In this document: positions 41,308 to 52,400 of the stretch, one piece after another
How positions within the stretch are numbered: position 1 is the stretch's first letter
How the letters are laid out: the number at the start of each line of letters is the position of its first letter
Assembly (NCBI RefSeq): GCF_031583595.1
Contig: NZ_CP134145.1
Span: 3,348,001-3,412,000, forward strand
Source: Thalassotalea psychrophila
Lineage (GTDB): Bacteria; Pseudomonadota; Gammaproteobacteria; Enterobacterales; Alteromonadaceae
Length of the DNA: 64,000 nt
Reading direction: 5' to 3'
Program-made: the position numbers and the translations under genes
The notes under the pieces: model-generated
The model's input: the letters and a program-made list of their open reading frames with translations, nothing else
What the model was told of the DNA's origin: nothing
Database searches by the model: none

Positions 41308-42513
41308 ATGAAAGTCTTAATTTTAGAAGATGACCCTATTCAAAACCATATTATTTCTACTCATGTAAATAATATGGACAATTGCTCGGCCAGTTCTTTT
41401 TTTGATGTACACAGTTGTTTGTTTGAAATGGCGGTGGTCGACGAGCCGTTTGTGTTAATTACTGACATTCAATTACAACAACATTCTATTGTAAATATTA
41501 TTAAAGAGCTCAAACAATTTGATCTTCTAGCCGGTTTAATCATTGTAAGTGCTCTTGAATCTGAAGTTATTCAATCGATAAGCCTTTTAGCGAAGTTAAG
41601 TGGCGTTGAGCAGGTAAAACATTTTCCCAAACCCATTTTGAAGAACGATTTAATCAAAGCTGTTAGTGAGATAATTAACTGCAATAGTAATCCCTTATAT
41701 TCACCGCACATTTTTATTGAACATCAATTCAGTAACCACAATACCATGGCGTATTTGTTGGATGAAAAATTTCAACCTTATTTTCAACCTCAGCTGTGCG
41801 CAAAAACGCTACAAATTACCGGTTTAGAAATATTGGGTAGATTACAGCTTAAAGGTAAAATTTATCAGCCCGATACATTTATTCAACCACTGATTGATTA
41901 CCGTCAAATAACCAGATACACACTTTATATTCTAGAGAAAAGTGTGAATTTAATAAATCAATACAACATTAAAAATTTAACCTTGTCTTTGAATATGGAA
42001 TACGACAGTTTATGCGAGCCTAACTTTGCATTTAAGTTGTTAGATATATTGAGTAAGTATAATTTCCCCTCGCATAAATTAATTGTCGAGATGACCGAAA
42101 ACCGTTCAATATTAACCAAAGCCGTTGTCGCCAATTTGGCTGAATTACGCATTGCCAGGGTAAATATCTCTGTTGATGACTATGGAACTGGGCAGTCAGG
42201 TATTAAAGAGCTGATAAATTTTCCATTTTCTGAGTTAAAAATTGACCGTTCACAGGTTAAAGACATGCTCACCTGCGAGAAAGCCGCCAATGTGGTAAAA
42301 GCCATAGCGTCAATGGCTAAAGCATTAAAATTAAACTGTGTTGCCGAAGGGGTAGAAAACCAGCAGCAAGTAGATGCTTTAAAAGCTATAGGTGTAGACA
42401 CCTTACAAGGGTTTCACTTTTGTAAGGCTGTGCCTTTATATGAATTGCAACAAATTGATGAAGAGTGGAATACTCCAATATTTCAATCTATCGAAGATTG
42501 TTATGAGCTTTAG
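41308..42513 (+). CDS. Response regulator with EAL c-di-GMP phosphodiesterase domain
   Basis: A 401-residue protein. The REC domain occupies residues 1-125 (KVLILEDDPIQNHI; phospho-acceptor Asp in LITDIQLQ; lysine in HFPKPI). The EAL domain follows with GLEILGRL (ExL), LSLNMEY, VEMTEN, VDDYGTGQSG, LKIDRSQV, VAEGVEN and LQGFHF. All residues normally required for metal binding and catalysis are present, so hydrolysis of c-di-GMP is expected, controlled by phosphorylation. It is an opponent of the GGDEF protein at the end of the same operon. Confidence 0.9.
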   Translation: MKVLILEDDPIQNHIISTHVNNMDNCSASSFFDVHSCLFEMAVVDEPFVLITDIQLQQHSIVNIIKELKQFDLLAGLIIVSALESEVIQSISLLAKLSGVEQVKHFPKPILKNDLIKAVSEIINCNSNPLYSPHIFIEHQFSNHNTMAYLLDEKFQPYFQPQLCAKTLQITGLEILGRLQLKGKIYQPDTFIQPLIDYRQITRYTLYILEKSVNLINQYNIKNLTLSLNMEYDSLCEPNFAFKLLDILSKYNFPSHKLIVEMTENRSILTKAVVANLAELRIARVNISVDDYGTGQSGIKELINFPFSELKIDRSQVKDMLTCEKAANVVKAIASMAKALKLNCVAEGVENQQQVDALKAIGVDTLQGFHFCKAVPLYELQQIDEEWNTPIFQSIEDCYEL

Positions 42514-42595
42514 TAATGACGAGTAGCACAGTGAAAATACTTAGCCATTCGAACCAACAACATTTTTGTTTTCGCAACAAAATGATAGATCTATT

Positions 42596-45058
42596 ATGAA
42601 ATTAAAAAAATATTTTTACATATTACACAGTGTCATATTTTTTTTACTGGTAAGTAATTTGATCATCAGCTTTTATTACATCGATAAAGTTGAAGATGCT
42701 GCTCACCTTTATGATAAGCGGCAAAGCTTTCAAAAAATTGCTTCTCGCTACAAAGAAAACACCGACAATTTAACTCGGTTTGCCCGAAGCTATGCTGCAA
42801 CATCTAACCCTAAATATTTGGCTAATTTTAAAGAATTGCTTGCCGTACAGCTTGGCGAACAAGAACGATCGCTTGATGATTTGTTGCCTTACGCGCAAAA
42901 CCCAAAAATTGAAAATAAGCTGATGCAATTGGCAGGGCAAAAAATATCTCAAATTGAACTGTTAGAAACACAAGAATTTAGTATGAGCGAAGCATTGTTG
43001 TTGAAAAAAGCAGTAATGAGCTCTAATGAGCTTGCTAAAATTGAAAGTCAGGCATTTGAAATAATTAATCAACGAAGAATTGAACAAGGCTCAACCCCCA
43101 CTAAGAGTGATCCGGCGATAGATCTACTATTTAGCAAGGAATACGAGCACCACAAGGTGACCATCAATTCTTACATTGAGAACTTTATCACTTTGGTAAA
43201 TTCTCGCATTAATAATGAATACAAACTTGCTGAAGAGCAACTGTCATTTTATACCTACTTGATGATTTTTCAAAAAATTTGTATCACTTTAGCGCTAATA
43301 ATAAGCGGTATTGTTTTATTAAAGCACATAGCGAAACCCTTGGTGAGTTTAAGTGAAAGAGTTGCCTCATTCACTCATGATAACTTTGTAAAGCACCTTG
43401 ATATTAAAAGCCCAATTCATGAAGTGAACAGTTTATCCAATAATTTTAAATCGTTATTTTCACGGATCGGCGAATATATCAATGAGCTAAATATGCAAGT
43501 TGAAAAATCGTCAGTACTAAGAGAAAAAGCTGAGGTGGCAAACCAGGCTAAAACCGATTTTCTCGCCAATATGAGTCACGAACTAAGAACCCCATTAAAC
43601 GGCTTAATGGGGTTACAATACTTACTGAAAGAAACACCGTTAAATGACACACAAAGCGACTATGTAGACAAGCTAATAGGGTCGTCGAAATCACTGTTAT
43701 TTATTATTAATGACATTTTAGATTGGTCTAAAATTGAAGCTGGAAAGCTCAAGTTTGAAAAAATTGAAACTAACACAGAACAGATGCTTGATGAAGTGCT
43801 TGGGTTAACCTATTTGCAGGCATTTGATAAACAATTGAAATTTAGCTGTGAGATAGCAGATAACGTGCCGCAATTGGTAAAGGTTGATGCAAACCGAGTG
43901 AAACAAATACTGCTAAACCTTATTAATAATGCCATTAAATTTACCAATAAGGGACAAGTAAGTGTAACGGTAAGTTATGAACAAATCTTGGATGAAAACT
44001 TTGTCGTGTTTAACATTTCAGATACAGGTGTTGGTATTGATAAAGTATTTTTAGATAATATCTTCACTCCGTTTGATCAAGGAGACAACTCAACCACTCG
44101 AAAATTTGGTGGTAGTGGTTTGGGTTTAGCTATTTCAAAAAAATTGGCAACTAGCATGCACGGAAATCTAGCAATTAGCAGCGACAAAGGTGTTGGAACT
44201 GTTTGCACCTTATCCTTGCCTGTAAGCGAGCAAAGTAATACAAATTTCGCCGATATAAAGAATGATAAAGCACTCAGCTTAGATGTGATTAAATCAGCAA
44301 CTTTGGATGATTATAAAGTGCCTCATTTACTGGCAGATTTAGGAATAAACACCAGTTACATGAGTCTTGCACAAGCAATAACTCCTTCAATAAACAGCGA
44401 TAAAATCAAAAAATCTGAGTTATTGATGTACGTTAGCAGTGAATTACCCTTAAATACTTTGACGATTAAGCAACTGCAGCAACGCTACTCGAAAATTAAT
44501 TTTCTTTGGGATCAAAAAATTAGCAAGCATTGTGATGTTCCAAGCAGTACTAGCAATTACATTCAGCTACCGCTTTTGCCCAATAAATTTTTAAATGCTT
44601 TACAGGCAAAACATACTGAGATGCAAACTGAAAGCAAAAATGATGGCCACTGGTCTCATTATGATTTAAGCAATCTAAATATATTGTTAGCAGAGGATGT
44701 TAAATTAAATCAATTAGTTGCCAAACAAATTATTGCAAAGCGCAATGGTAAAGTTGACATAGCCAATAACGGTATTGAAGCTATTTCAATGTTATACAAA
44801 AAACATTATGACGTTATTTTAATGGATTTACATATGCCTGAAATGGACGGTTACGAAGCAACAATGCGCATTAGAAAACACAAAGACTGGGATAATATCA
44901 GTATTATTGGTTTAACGGCTGATATTAAAGAAACCACCAGAGATTTATGTTTTGAAATAGGCATGAACAGCTTTTTAGCAAAACCATTTAATCCAGATGA
45001 ACTTATGCGGACAATTAACCAACATTGTGTGCCCGCAACTTTAGAACAAGCAAATTAA
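42596..45058 (+). CDS. Membrane hybrid sensor histidine kinase (HAMP-HisKA-HATPase-REC)
   Basis: About 820 residues from the ATG at 42596; a TTG ten codons upstream is less likely since the membrane helix [19 protein letters not shown] begins right after this ATG. A periplasmic sensor of about 200 residues lies between TM1 and TM2 ([18 protein letters not shown]), then a HAMP-like stretch. HisKA has [15 protein letters not shown], and HATPase_c has [15 protein letters not shown] and [12 protein letters not shown]-terminal REC is present ([23 protein letters not shown]). It is the sensor of the phosphorelay with the Hpt protein. The ligand is not known. Confidence 0.92.
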   Translation: MKLKKYFYILHSVIFFLLVSNLIISFYYIDKVEDAAHLYDKRQSFQKIASRYKENTDNLTRFARSYAATSNPKYLANFKELLAVQLGEQERSLDDLLPYAQNPKIENKLMQLAGQKISQIELLETQEFSMSEALLLKKAVMSSNELAKIESQAFEIINQRRIEQGSTPTKSDPAIDLLFSKEYEHHKVTINSYIENFITLVNSRINNEYKLAEEQLSFYTYLMIFQKICITLALIISGIVLLKHIAKPLVSLSERVASFTHDNFVKHLDIKSPIHEVNSLSNNFKSLFSRIGEYINELNMQVEKSSVLREKAEVANQAKTDFLANMSHELRTPLNGLMGLQYLLKETPLNDTQSDYVDKLIGSSKSLLFIINDILDWSKIEAGKLKFEKIETNTEQMLDEVLGLTYLQAFDKQLKFSCEIADNVPQLVKVDANRVKQILLNLINNAIKFTNKGQVSVTVSYEQILDENFVVFNISDTGVGIDKVFLDNIFTPFDQGDNSTTRKFGGSGLGLAISKKLATSMHGNLAISSDKGVGTVCTLSLPVSEQSNTNFADIKNDKALSLDVIKSATLDDYKVPHLLADLGINTSYMSLAQAITPSINSDKIKKSELLMYVSSELPLNTLTIKQLQQRYSKINFLWDQKISKHCDVPSSTSNYIQLPLLPNKFLNALQAKHTEMQTESKNDGHWSHYDLSNLNILLAEDVKLNQLVAKQIIAKRNGKVDIANNGIEAISMLYKKHYDVILMDLHMPEMDGYEATMRIRKHKDWDNISIIGLTADIKETTRDLCFEIGMNSFLAKPFNPDELMRTINQHCVPATLEQAN

Positions 45059-45066
45059 GGCTTTGT

Positions 45067-45795
45067 ATGATAGCTGAACATAAATTACCAATAAGCAATA
45101 CCAGTGTATTAATTGTTGAAGATGATAAAATTGTATCGTTTACCCTAAAACGTCAATTAGAAGCACAGGGCTTTATTGTTCATCAAGCTTTTAAGGGCGA
45201 TGCTGTAGATAGAATGGTGATCCGTCATACGCCAGATTGTATTCTACTTGATATTGGCTTGCCTAATATTAATGGCTATGACGTTTGCATAAATTTGCGT
45301 GAATATTATAAAGGTCCAATTGTTTTTCTAACCGGCAATGATACAGACGATGCTGAACTAAAAGGGCTACAAATTGGCGCCGATGACTTTATTGCCAAAA
45401 ACCGCTCTTTTAAAGTTCTATTAGCTAGGTTATTACGTTTGTTAGAGTCTAAACATGAGGTGCAAAATGCCAACAAAGCATTTTATTTAGGCGCGTTTAA
45501 GTTTGATAAACACCTGCATTTATGTGAATTTGAAGATGAAGAAATTTCTCTTACCAATGACGAATATGAACTTTTGTATTTTTTGCTAATTAACAAAAAT
45601 ACAGTAGTTACCCGAGATAAAGCATACCAAACTCTAAAAGGAATAAGCTACAACGGCTTAAGTAGAGGAATGGACGTGAGTATTTCACGACTAAAAGCAA
45701 AGTTGGTTCAAGCAGGGATTTGCTCTGACTTTATTAAAACAGTTCGCTCTAAGGGCTATCGCTTATCGACTCAGTCACTGACAGAAACAAAATGA
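45067..45795 (+). CDS. OmpR/PhoB-family DNA-binding response regulator
   Basis: About 242 residues from the ATG at 45067, 8 bp after the kinase stop. The REC domain has LIVEDDKIV, the acceptor aspartate in CILLDIGLPNINGYD, FLTGND and an AKN where the conserved lysine lies (DDFIAKNRS). A C-terminal winged helix of the Trans_reg_C type follows (ISLTNDEYELLYFLL, DVSISRLKAKL, FIKTVRSKGYRL). Such regulators bind direct repeats about 11 bp apart, the geometry of the candidate operators at 40494-40775, so this is the best candidate for their ligand. Confidence 0.92.
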   Translation: MIAEHKLPISNTSVLIVEDDKIVSFTLKRQLEAQGFIVHQAFKGDAVDRMVIRHTPDCILLDIGLPNINGYDVCINLREYYKGPIVFLTGNDTDDAELKGLQIGADDFIAKNRSFKVLLARLLRLLESKHEVQNANKAFYLGAFKFDKHLHLCEFEDEEISLTNDEYELLYFLLINKNTVVTRDKAYQTLKGISYNGLSRGMDVSISRLKAKLVQAGICSDFIKTVRSKGYRLSTQSLTETK

Positions 45796-45814
45796 TAGAG
45801 TACCTGAATTAATT

Positions 45815-47305
45815 ATGAACAAATTTTGTAAGTTCCATGCTCTATCTTTTCTTTTAGTCGTTACAATTATGGTGTTTGCCATTACTACATTAAATGCGGT
45901 GGATCGATCATCACGATTAGTTGACCAATTTTATCACCAATCTTTCACTGTTTCAAAAGCGTCACACTCTATCGTTTATCACATTGCCGAAATTAAACAT
46001 TTAATTTATCAGCAAAGTGCTGGAGTGGGTAATAAGCAAGATTTCATCACAAAAACAAATCGCTTAGAGCAAGAAATTGTCAGCCAATTTGATGTCATTT
46101 TCAAACAATTCTTAGGTGATAAGAAAGATATTGAAGAAGTATACGAATCTTATTCAAAGTGGTTTTCTGTACTTGAACACATTCCAAATATAGAACGTAT
46201 CCAAGAGCCAAGTTGGTTTGAAAACAACCAAACTGACTTAATGAAATTGTTTGAAAATATAGAAAATACCGAACACCAAGTTAAAGATTTTTACATGTTC
46301 GCTTTTTCTAAAGCCAACGAATTTAAACAAAAATCAGAAAAAGACCAACAAAGTGTATATGTGTTTTTATTCATTGAAACGATCTTTATCTTGCTGTTAA
46401 TCGGCGCCGTATTGTATACATTTAATCAACGGTACATTGCTAATAAAAAAGTCAAAAATGAACTAAAAGGCCTAGTAGATCAGTATTTAATGGTTGCCAG
46501 ATTGGATAGGAATGGCAAAGTAATAAGTGCATCAGATGCTTTGTGTCATTACGTTGAAAAAACTGAGCATGAGTTAATAAGTCAGCCTTTTCACTTTTTT
46601 GACCTTTCGCCAGCACGCGAACAAGTAGAACAAAAAATTTGGTCTGTGATCAAAAATGGCAATATGTGGCATGGCGAGATTCGCCGATATAATAACGCAG
46701 GTAAATTACAATGGCTTACATCAAGGATACAGCCTATATTTTCTAGTGATGATAAAATTTGCGGTTTTACTAATGTTCTTATTGACAGTACAAACCGACA
46801 AATATCTTTGATTGACCCGCTCACGGATCTGCCCAACAGAAGAAGTTATCAACAACGAATAGAAAGTTTTTTACAAACCTCTAAACAATTTCATTTGCCT
46901 ATTAGTTTAGCCATTTTAGATATTGATTTTTTCAAAAAGTACAATGATAACTATGGTCACCCACAAGGTGATAAAGCGTTAGTTATGGTAGCGAACTGTT
47001 TACAACGCAGTTTACTGGATACCGAGCATGAAGTTTTTCGGTTAGGTGGTGAAGAATTTGCTATTTTGATCAAAAACTTCACCTATGATGAAACTGAATT
47101 TTGGCTGAATGACTTAAGAAAACATATTCAGCAACTAAACATTGTGCATGAATTTAGTGACAAAGATAAATCATTAACCGTATCTATTGGTTGTCATTTT
47201 AAAAGTCACATTATTGATATGAGTGATGATGAGGTTTACCTTTGTGCAGATAAGGCCTTGTACCTGGCTAAGTTAGAGCGTAATAGTGTATTTATGAACA
47301 AATAA
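45815..47305 (+). CDS. Membrane PAS-GGDEF diguanylate cyclase
   Basis: A 496-residue protein: TM1 near residues 7-25, a periplasmic helical region, TM2 near 187-207 (VFLFIETIFILLLIGAVLYTF), a PAS domain at about 220-325 (LDRNGKVISASDALCHYV) and a GGDEF domain (PLTDLPNRRSYQQRIESF; FRLGGEEFAILI). The GGEEF active site is intact. The residues five upstream of it (DTEH) are not RxxD, so the inhibitory I-site appears absent. It should make c-di-GMP. Last gene of the signalling operon, 19 bp after the regulator gene. Confidence 0.92.
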   Translation: MNKFCKFHALSFLLVVTIMVFAITTLNAVDRSSRLVDQFYHQSFTVSKASHSIVYHIAEIKHLIYQQSAGVGNKQDFITKTNRLEQEIVSQFDVIFKQFLGDKKDIEEVYESYSKWFSVLEHIPNIERIQEPSWFENNQTDLMKLFENIENTEHQVKDFYMFAFSKANEFKQKSEKDQQSVYVFLFIETIFILLLIGAVLYTFNQRYIANKKVKNELKGLVDQYLMVARLDRNGKVISASDALCHYVEKTEHELISQPFHFFDLSPAREQVEQKIWSVIKNGNMWHGEIRRYNNAGKLQWLTSRIQPIFSSDDKICGFTNVLIDSTNRQISLIDPLTDLPNRRSYQQRIESFLQTSKQFHLPISLAILDIDFFKKYNDNYGHPQGDKALVMVANCLQRSLLDTEHEVFRLGGEEFAILIKNFTYDETEFWLNDLRKHIQQLNIVHEFSDKDKSLTVSIGCHFKSHIIDMSDDEVYLCADKALYLAKLERNSVFMNK

Positions 47306-47315
47306 CAGCTGCTGA

Positions 47316-48233
47316 TCAGTTAAATTTTCTAAATATTATTAACAGTATGAGACTAACGACGACGAAAAAAGTGATAATTAAAGAAAGAAAATCCTTTGAA
47401 TGCACTTCTAAATGTGACTCATAGCCAAGCCATTTATCCATAATATTACTTCTTTGTTCAGCTGATATATCGGCAATAGCTTTATTGATAACGGGTAGCA
47501 ACTCTGAATTTTGATGTGATATTAAAGCGCGAACATCCATAACAATTGACGATATTCCGCCTATTTCAATATTACTATAAGCCATATTGTTTATTCGATT
47601 AAGGATCACAGGTAATACATCAGCAACAGCAAACACTTCTCCTTTATTTAATAGTTCCAACCCTTCGTAGGTAGTTGCTACTTCGACAATATGTATATTG
47701 GGGTAATTTTGTTTCATTAAATAATAAGCATTATAGTTTTTGCCTATTGCGATTTTTTTACCGGCCAAGGTTGAAAAATCTTCGACATAAGCAGCGCTTT
47801 TTTCTGTCGCTATTACAATAGGTACATGAGTAAAAGGCTCACTTAAAAGGCCTATTTTTTCCCACTCACCAACTAAAATACTATTACCTAAAGTAAGATC
47901 CGCCGCATTTGTTTCTACTGCACCTAATACATCACTCCAATATGGTTTTCGTTCAACTTTATAATTAAGGCCTGCATTGTCCATTATTAATTTGGTGAAG
48001 TCTGGAATGATACCAACAACTTCACCATTATCATTAGCAAAGTTGAATGGCTGCCAATTACCCGCTAGCGCGACAGTTAAATGCGAGTTTTCTGTAGAAG
48101 ATATTTGTTGAGACGGTGTTTCTGTCGTAGTTTGTTGGACTTGCTGGGACTGAGTGCCTGCCTGCTGTGCACATATCAATGACGGAAACACAATTAAGAA
48201 CAATATAACTGTACAGCTTAAGTGCTTACGCAT
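47316..48233 (-). CDS. Membrane-anchored SBP_bac_3-like periplasmic binding protein
   Basis: A 305-residue protein with a signal peptide (TVILFLIVFPSLICAQ) and a family 3 solute-binding domain (HLTVALAGNWQPFNFANDNGEVVGIIPDF, DLTLGNSILV). It ends in a C-terminal membrane segment (FLSLIITFFVVVSLILLII) followed by only a few cytoplasmic residues. This is the front half of a BvgS-like sensor without kinase. It converges on the GGDEF gene with a 10-bp gap. It may present a small-molecule signal to that sensor system; no transporter genes are near. Confidence 0.8.
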   Translation of the reverse strand: MRKHLSCTVILFLIVFPSLICAQQAGTQSQQVQQTTTETPSQQISSTENSHLTVALAGNWQPFNFANDNGEVVGIIPDFTKLIMDNAGLNYKVERKPYWSDVLGAVETNAADLTLGNSILVGEWEKIGLLSEPFTHVPIVIATEKSAAYVEDFSTLAGKKIAIGKNYNAYYLMKQNYPNIHIVEVATTYEGLELLNKGEVFAVADVLPVILNRINNMAYSNIEIGGISSIVMDVRALISHQNSELLPVINKAIADISAEQRSNIMDKWLGYESHLEVHSKDFLSLIITFFVVVSLILLIIFRKFN

Positions 48234-48417
48234 AAATGAGGATTTCCTGACCCAAAGATTTAAAGTTTAAAGTTCATAGAAAAAAGTATAGCTGACATTT
48301 TCATGACTATTATCTAACTATTTGTTTTCTTCATTATAATCAGATTAAATTCAGATTAGCTGTTAAGAGAATGCAACTAATTGTTCAAAAATGAAACATG
48401 CATGTAAGTCTTTTAAT

Positions 48418-48674
48418 CGTCATACCCTGGCTCACGTCATGCCCTGCTCGTTCGGGTATCGGGTATACATTTATCCGTCATGCCCGGCTCACGTCATGCC
48501 CGGCTCGTTCGGGTATCGGGTATCCATTTATCCGTCATACCCGGCTTGTTCGGGTATCCATTTATCCGTCATACTCGGCTTGTTCGGGTATCCATTTATC
48601 CGTCATGCCCGGCTCGTTCGGGTATCCATTTATCCGTCATACTCGGCTCGTTCGGGTATCGGGTATCCATTTAA
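48418..48674. repeat. 34-bp tandem repeat array
   Basis: About six contiguous, slightly varied copies of a 34-bp unit containing CGTCAT(A/G)C(C/T)CGGCT(C/T) then GTTCGGGTATCCATTTATC, with shorter partial units at the left end. No unique spacers separate the units. It borders the 3' end of the GIY-YIG gene. The same GTTCGGGTATCCA element is dispersed at 49110 and 54420-54800. Confidence 0.93.
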
Positions 48675-48961
48675 CCCACTATATTTTGATGCAAATCCAA
48701 CCATTCTGGATTTTGTTCAATGATTTTATTAATTTTCCATTGCCGGTTCCATTTCTTCATTTGCTTTTCTTTGTAAATAGCATTCTCCATTGTTGAATGT
48801 TGTTCGAAATAAACTAATTTATTTAAGTCATATTTTTTGGTGAAACCATCAACTACTTTTTGCTTATGTTGCGCTATACGACGTGGCAGATTACTGGTGA
48901 CACCAATATATAACGTACCATTTTTGTAGTTACTCATTATGTACACACAGGGGTGTTTCAT
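48671..48961 (-). CDS. GIY-YIG endonuclease superfamily protein
   Basis: A 96-residue single-domain protein with the signature CVYIMSNYKNGTLYIGVTSNL, an arginine in LPRRIAQHK and a glutamate in NAIYKEKQMKKW, as in the YhbQ/UPF0213-like GIY-YIG group. A good AAGGAC site precedes the ATG. Small members may act in DNA repair or be remnants of homing nucleases. Its stop codon lies in the edge of the repeat array, and it is surrounded by REP-like elements, so it may be linked to their mobility, which is only an inference. Confidence 0.88.
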   Translation of the reverse strand: MKHPCVYIMSNYKNGTLYIGVTSNLPRRIAQHKQKVVDGFTKKYDLNKLVYFEQHSTMENAIYKEKQMKKWNRQWKINKIIEQNPEWLDLHQNIVG

Positions 48962-49052
48962 CTTGAAGTCCTTTTCAAGTTAAAGTGGTTAAAGTTCTGG
49001 CGGTGACTGATAGTAGAAATCTTCACGCCTGGCTAGTCGGGTATTCAAAAGC

Positions 49053-49140
49053 ATGGATTACCGCCTTCGCGGCAAAGACGGCGGGAGGCCCCCCTAAACT
49101 CAACAAAGTCTTACCCGACTCGTTCGGGTATCCAAAGCAT
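49053..49140. repeat. REP-like composite element
   Basis: Contains GGATTACCGCCTTCGCGGCA at about 49056-49075 and GACTCGTTCGGGTATCCA near 49118-49136, both recurring at 54410-54835. Confidence 0.85.
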
Positions 49141-49193
49141 GGATTACCAATTTTTTCAATTCAGAACCGCATCATTTTTTGAAATAAAAAGCT

Positions 49194-49430
49194 CTATTCT
49201 TCCACGTCGTCGTCTTCGACAAACCAAACAATGTAAAAGACACTAATAGAAGTAATAAGTATTCCAGCCATAAAGAGCCAATACATAAATGGCTCTTCAT
49301 GCATTTCGAAAGCTACACCTCTAAAGCTTATTTGTTCTAATCGATATGAATCGTAAACATATTTACCCCCAAAAAAACTAAATACGGATAAGGCGATTTG
49401 AAATCCTAGTTCTTTAAAATTTATTCGCAT
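49194..49430 (-). CDS. Two-TM small protein overlapping the RHS gene (candidate immunity)
   Basis: A 78-residue protein with two hydrophobic segments (FQIALSVFSFFGGKYVYDSY and YWLFMAGILITSISVFYIVWF) and an acidic tail (EDDDVEE). Its start lies 10 bp before the end of the RHS gene (overlap), and a GGAG is 12 bp upstream. Position after a polymorphic-toxin-like gene makes an immunity role possible. I do not recognise its family. Confidence 0.55.
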   Translation of the reverse strand: MRINFKELGFQIALSVFSFFGGKYVYDSYRLEQISFRGVAFEMHEEPFMYWLFMAGILITSISVFYIVWFVEDDDVEE

Positions 49431-52400
49431 TTACACTTTTCTCCCGCAGCATTACCAACAACTAATTGTAAAACATGCGTACCAACTTGCTTGAGTACGC
49501 CCATTTTTCCTTTCAATGGAATATTGCCACCTCTTGTAAAGTAAGTGTTCATAGCAGCCTCGGTGCCAGCCGACATGCCAGCAGAAACCAAGTCTTTTTT
49601 ATTCCCATTAACAACTAAATCTAAAGCTGCAAAACCTAGTGAAGGAAGAGCGCCACCAGGCATCAGTCCAGCTACTAAACTAGCGTTGCTAAGTGTCATT
49701 TGTTGATCAATATCACGGCCTATTTGATGGGCTGCAACTCTCATGCTATTGTCAGCCTCAGAAATAGAGTCAAATCCAAACATTTTTGCAAAAGCAAAGT
49801 TATCGTTCATAAAGCTCATATCTGCACATAAACCTAATGGATCTGTATACTTCAAAGGATTACCACCAACATAGCCAAAGGTATTCATGCCACCATTTAA
49901 TCCTATTGGGTCGCTTTGTATGTATCGACCTGTTGTCGGGTCGTAATCACGATAGTAATTGTAGTGTAGTCCACTTTCACCATCATAGTATTGTCCGGGG
50001 AAGCGTTTGTTGTAGTCAAATGTGGTGCCATCTAAGTTTACATCACTGTTTGCCAAACCATTACCAAATGGATCAGATTGCCATTGCCAGATTTCTACTT
50101 TGTCGATATTAGTAATGGCTCTTGGCGTATTTAAATGGTCGGTATGTACATAAAACAATTCACTGCTATTAGCTTGGTGTTTTAATATTGCTATTGGCAT
50201 AGTTCCTAAGTAGATATGCTCGCCGGTTACGATGCCATTGTCATCTATTTCAACTAGCAACTGCCCGGTTAAGTCATAAGCGAATGTTGTGGTTTCGCTA
50301 CTTGGCAGTAATGTTTTTTGTATGCGTTGACCAAGGCCGTTGTATTTGTATTGAGCGACATTGGTTATTTGACTTAGTTGATTATAAGGTGAGTATTGTA
50401 ATGCTTGACCATTACGATTTAACCTATTGCCATTAGCATCGTAATTAATAATTAATGCATTAATGCTGGCGAGTAAGTTGCTACCAATAGCGACTCCGTA
50501 TTGGGTTTGTATGGTGTTTTTAGTAAAGGTTAGGCGATTACTATTTTTGTCATAGGTAAATCCTTGCAGACCGTTAATAGTATCGGCAACTTCCAGACGA
50601 TTTAGTGCATCATAACTGAACTGATAATTTGATTGGCTAAGCATATTGGCAGCGCCATCAAAACTGTGTTGTAGACCCAATGGTCCATTGGTTAAGTTGG
50701 TTGTTCTTCCTGCTAAATCATAGGATTTATTCAGATTTAAACCATTAGCAAAATTTAAGTTTGTTAGTAAGCCACTGAATGTGTAGGTGGCATCGCTTAT
50801 AATGTTTTGTGTGCTGCCATTTTGAGTTAAGTCCATAGCTTGAATATTACCAACCATATCGTAGCTGTAACTGATTACGCTGCCACTTGGGTAAGTGATA
50901 CTTTCAATACGCCCATGTAGATCATAACCATAATTAACGGTAGTTATGATGTTGCCTATTGTTTGGCTTTGAGAGGTAACTTCCCCAAAAGCATTATAGG
51001 TATAGCTTACTTCAGAGCCTCCTTTTGAAACCTTACAAAGTTTACCAATGCCATTGGTGCATAGATCATAAAAATAAGTAATGTCATTACTACTGCCTAA
51101 GGTGTCAGTATTTAACACGCGATTATAGGCATCAAATTGATAGATAAATGCTTGCAGTTTAGCATCACGAACCGATATGCGATTGCCTGCAGCATCATAA
51201 CTAAAGGTTGAGATGCCTGTGTCTGGGCTAGTTTCGCTGAGTAAATTGCCCACATCATCATAGCTGTAGTTTGTTGTATTACCATTAGCGTCGGTTACAC
51301 TGGTGGGCCTATTATTTGCGTCATAAGTGAAGTGATTTTCGCTATTGGCTGTTGCCGGGTTCGTACCGTTAACATCTTTGCTAATGGTAGTTAAGCGTTT
51401 TAATTCATCATAAGAAAAACTGCTTGTTACGTTATTTCCGTCAGTTTGTAACAGTAAACGACCATCGGTTGAATAAATTGAATCAACCATTTGGTTTGCC
51501 GACGTTTGCTTACTTAAATGTTTATAATTGTCATACACATTAGTGATTTGTTGCTGTAAAGTGCCGCTTTCATCATACGTATTCTCTGCAATAACGTTAC
51601 TTTGATCATCTAATACAAACTCAATGTAATGCCCAAGGCTATTGCTCACTTTAGACAAGCGCTGAGCAATGTCGTAAGTAAAAGTAAGAGTTGTTGCATC
51701 TTCACTACCATAACCTGTGGTAATAGTTTCGATTAAACTATTGGCAATATAAGTAATGAACGTTGTACGGCGTACATCTTCAACGGTTTCTGTATATGAC
51801 TCAAGCTCTGGCACAAAACGCTGATAGGTGTACTCAACAGTTAAGCCATTACTGGCGGTATATGACTGAACTTTGCCACTGTAATGATAGTTGACATTCG
51901 CTTTAATTAAGGTGCCGTCAGGCCCTACAATGTCCTTTAAACCGGCACTGTTGGAGTCGTTTTCAGCTAACGGGTGAAAATTAAATTGATAGCTATCATT
52001 TACACCTGTGCGAGGACCATCGATGCTACTTAACTGTCCTAATGGGCCGTTGTATTGATAACTAACCACTCGCTCTATTGGGCTGCCATCAGGTTTATAC
52101 CCTTGCAGTCGTTGCTGCAATAAATGCCCATATTCGTCATAAGTGAAATGGCTGATTTGCTCACCGCCAGAAACCGACTGTTGAATTACATGGCTTAATT
52201 TAGTGACAAACGAAGCGTCATAAGTAAAGTCAGTTCTTCGCTCATTAACAGTGCCTAAGGCGTTAATGATGTATCCCGGATTCCCGTTTTCATCGTAATC
52301 ACCATATGCTGTCGTTACCCCATCAATGGTTTTAGATAAAAGGTTATTTGTATTTGGATCATAGTTGAATGTTTTCTCGCTGCTAGCTCCAGAGTTACAC

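Noticed and set aside
48418..48674. CRISPR array
   Set aside because: Repeat units are contiguous without unique spacers of constant length, and no cas genes are present.
48391..48796. Plus-strand open frames across the 34-bp array (110 and 132 codons)
   Set aside because: They are only translations of the tandem repeat in several frames, with no ribosome site or family resemblance.
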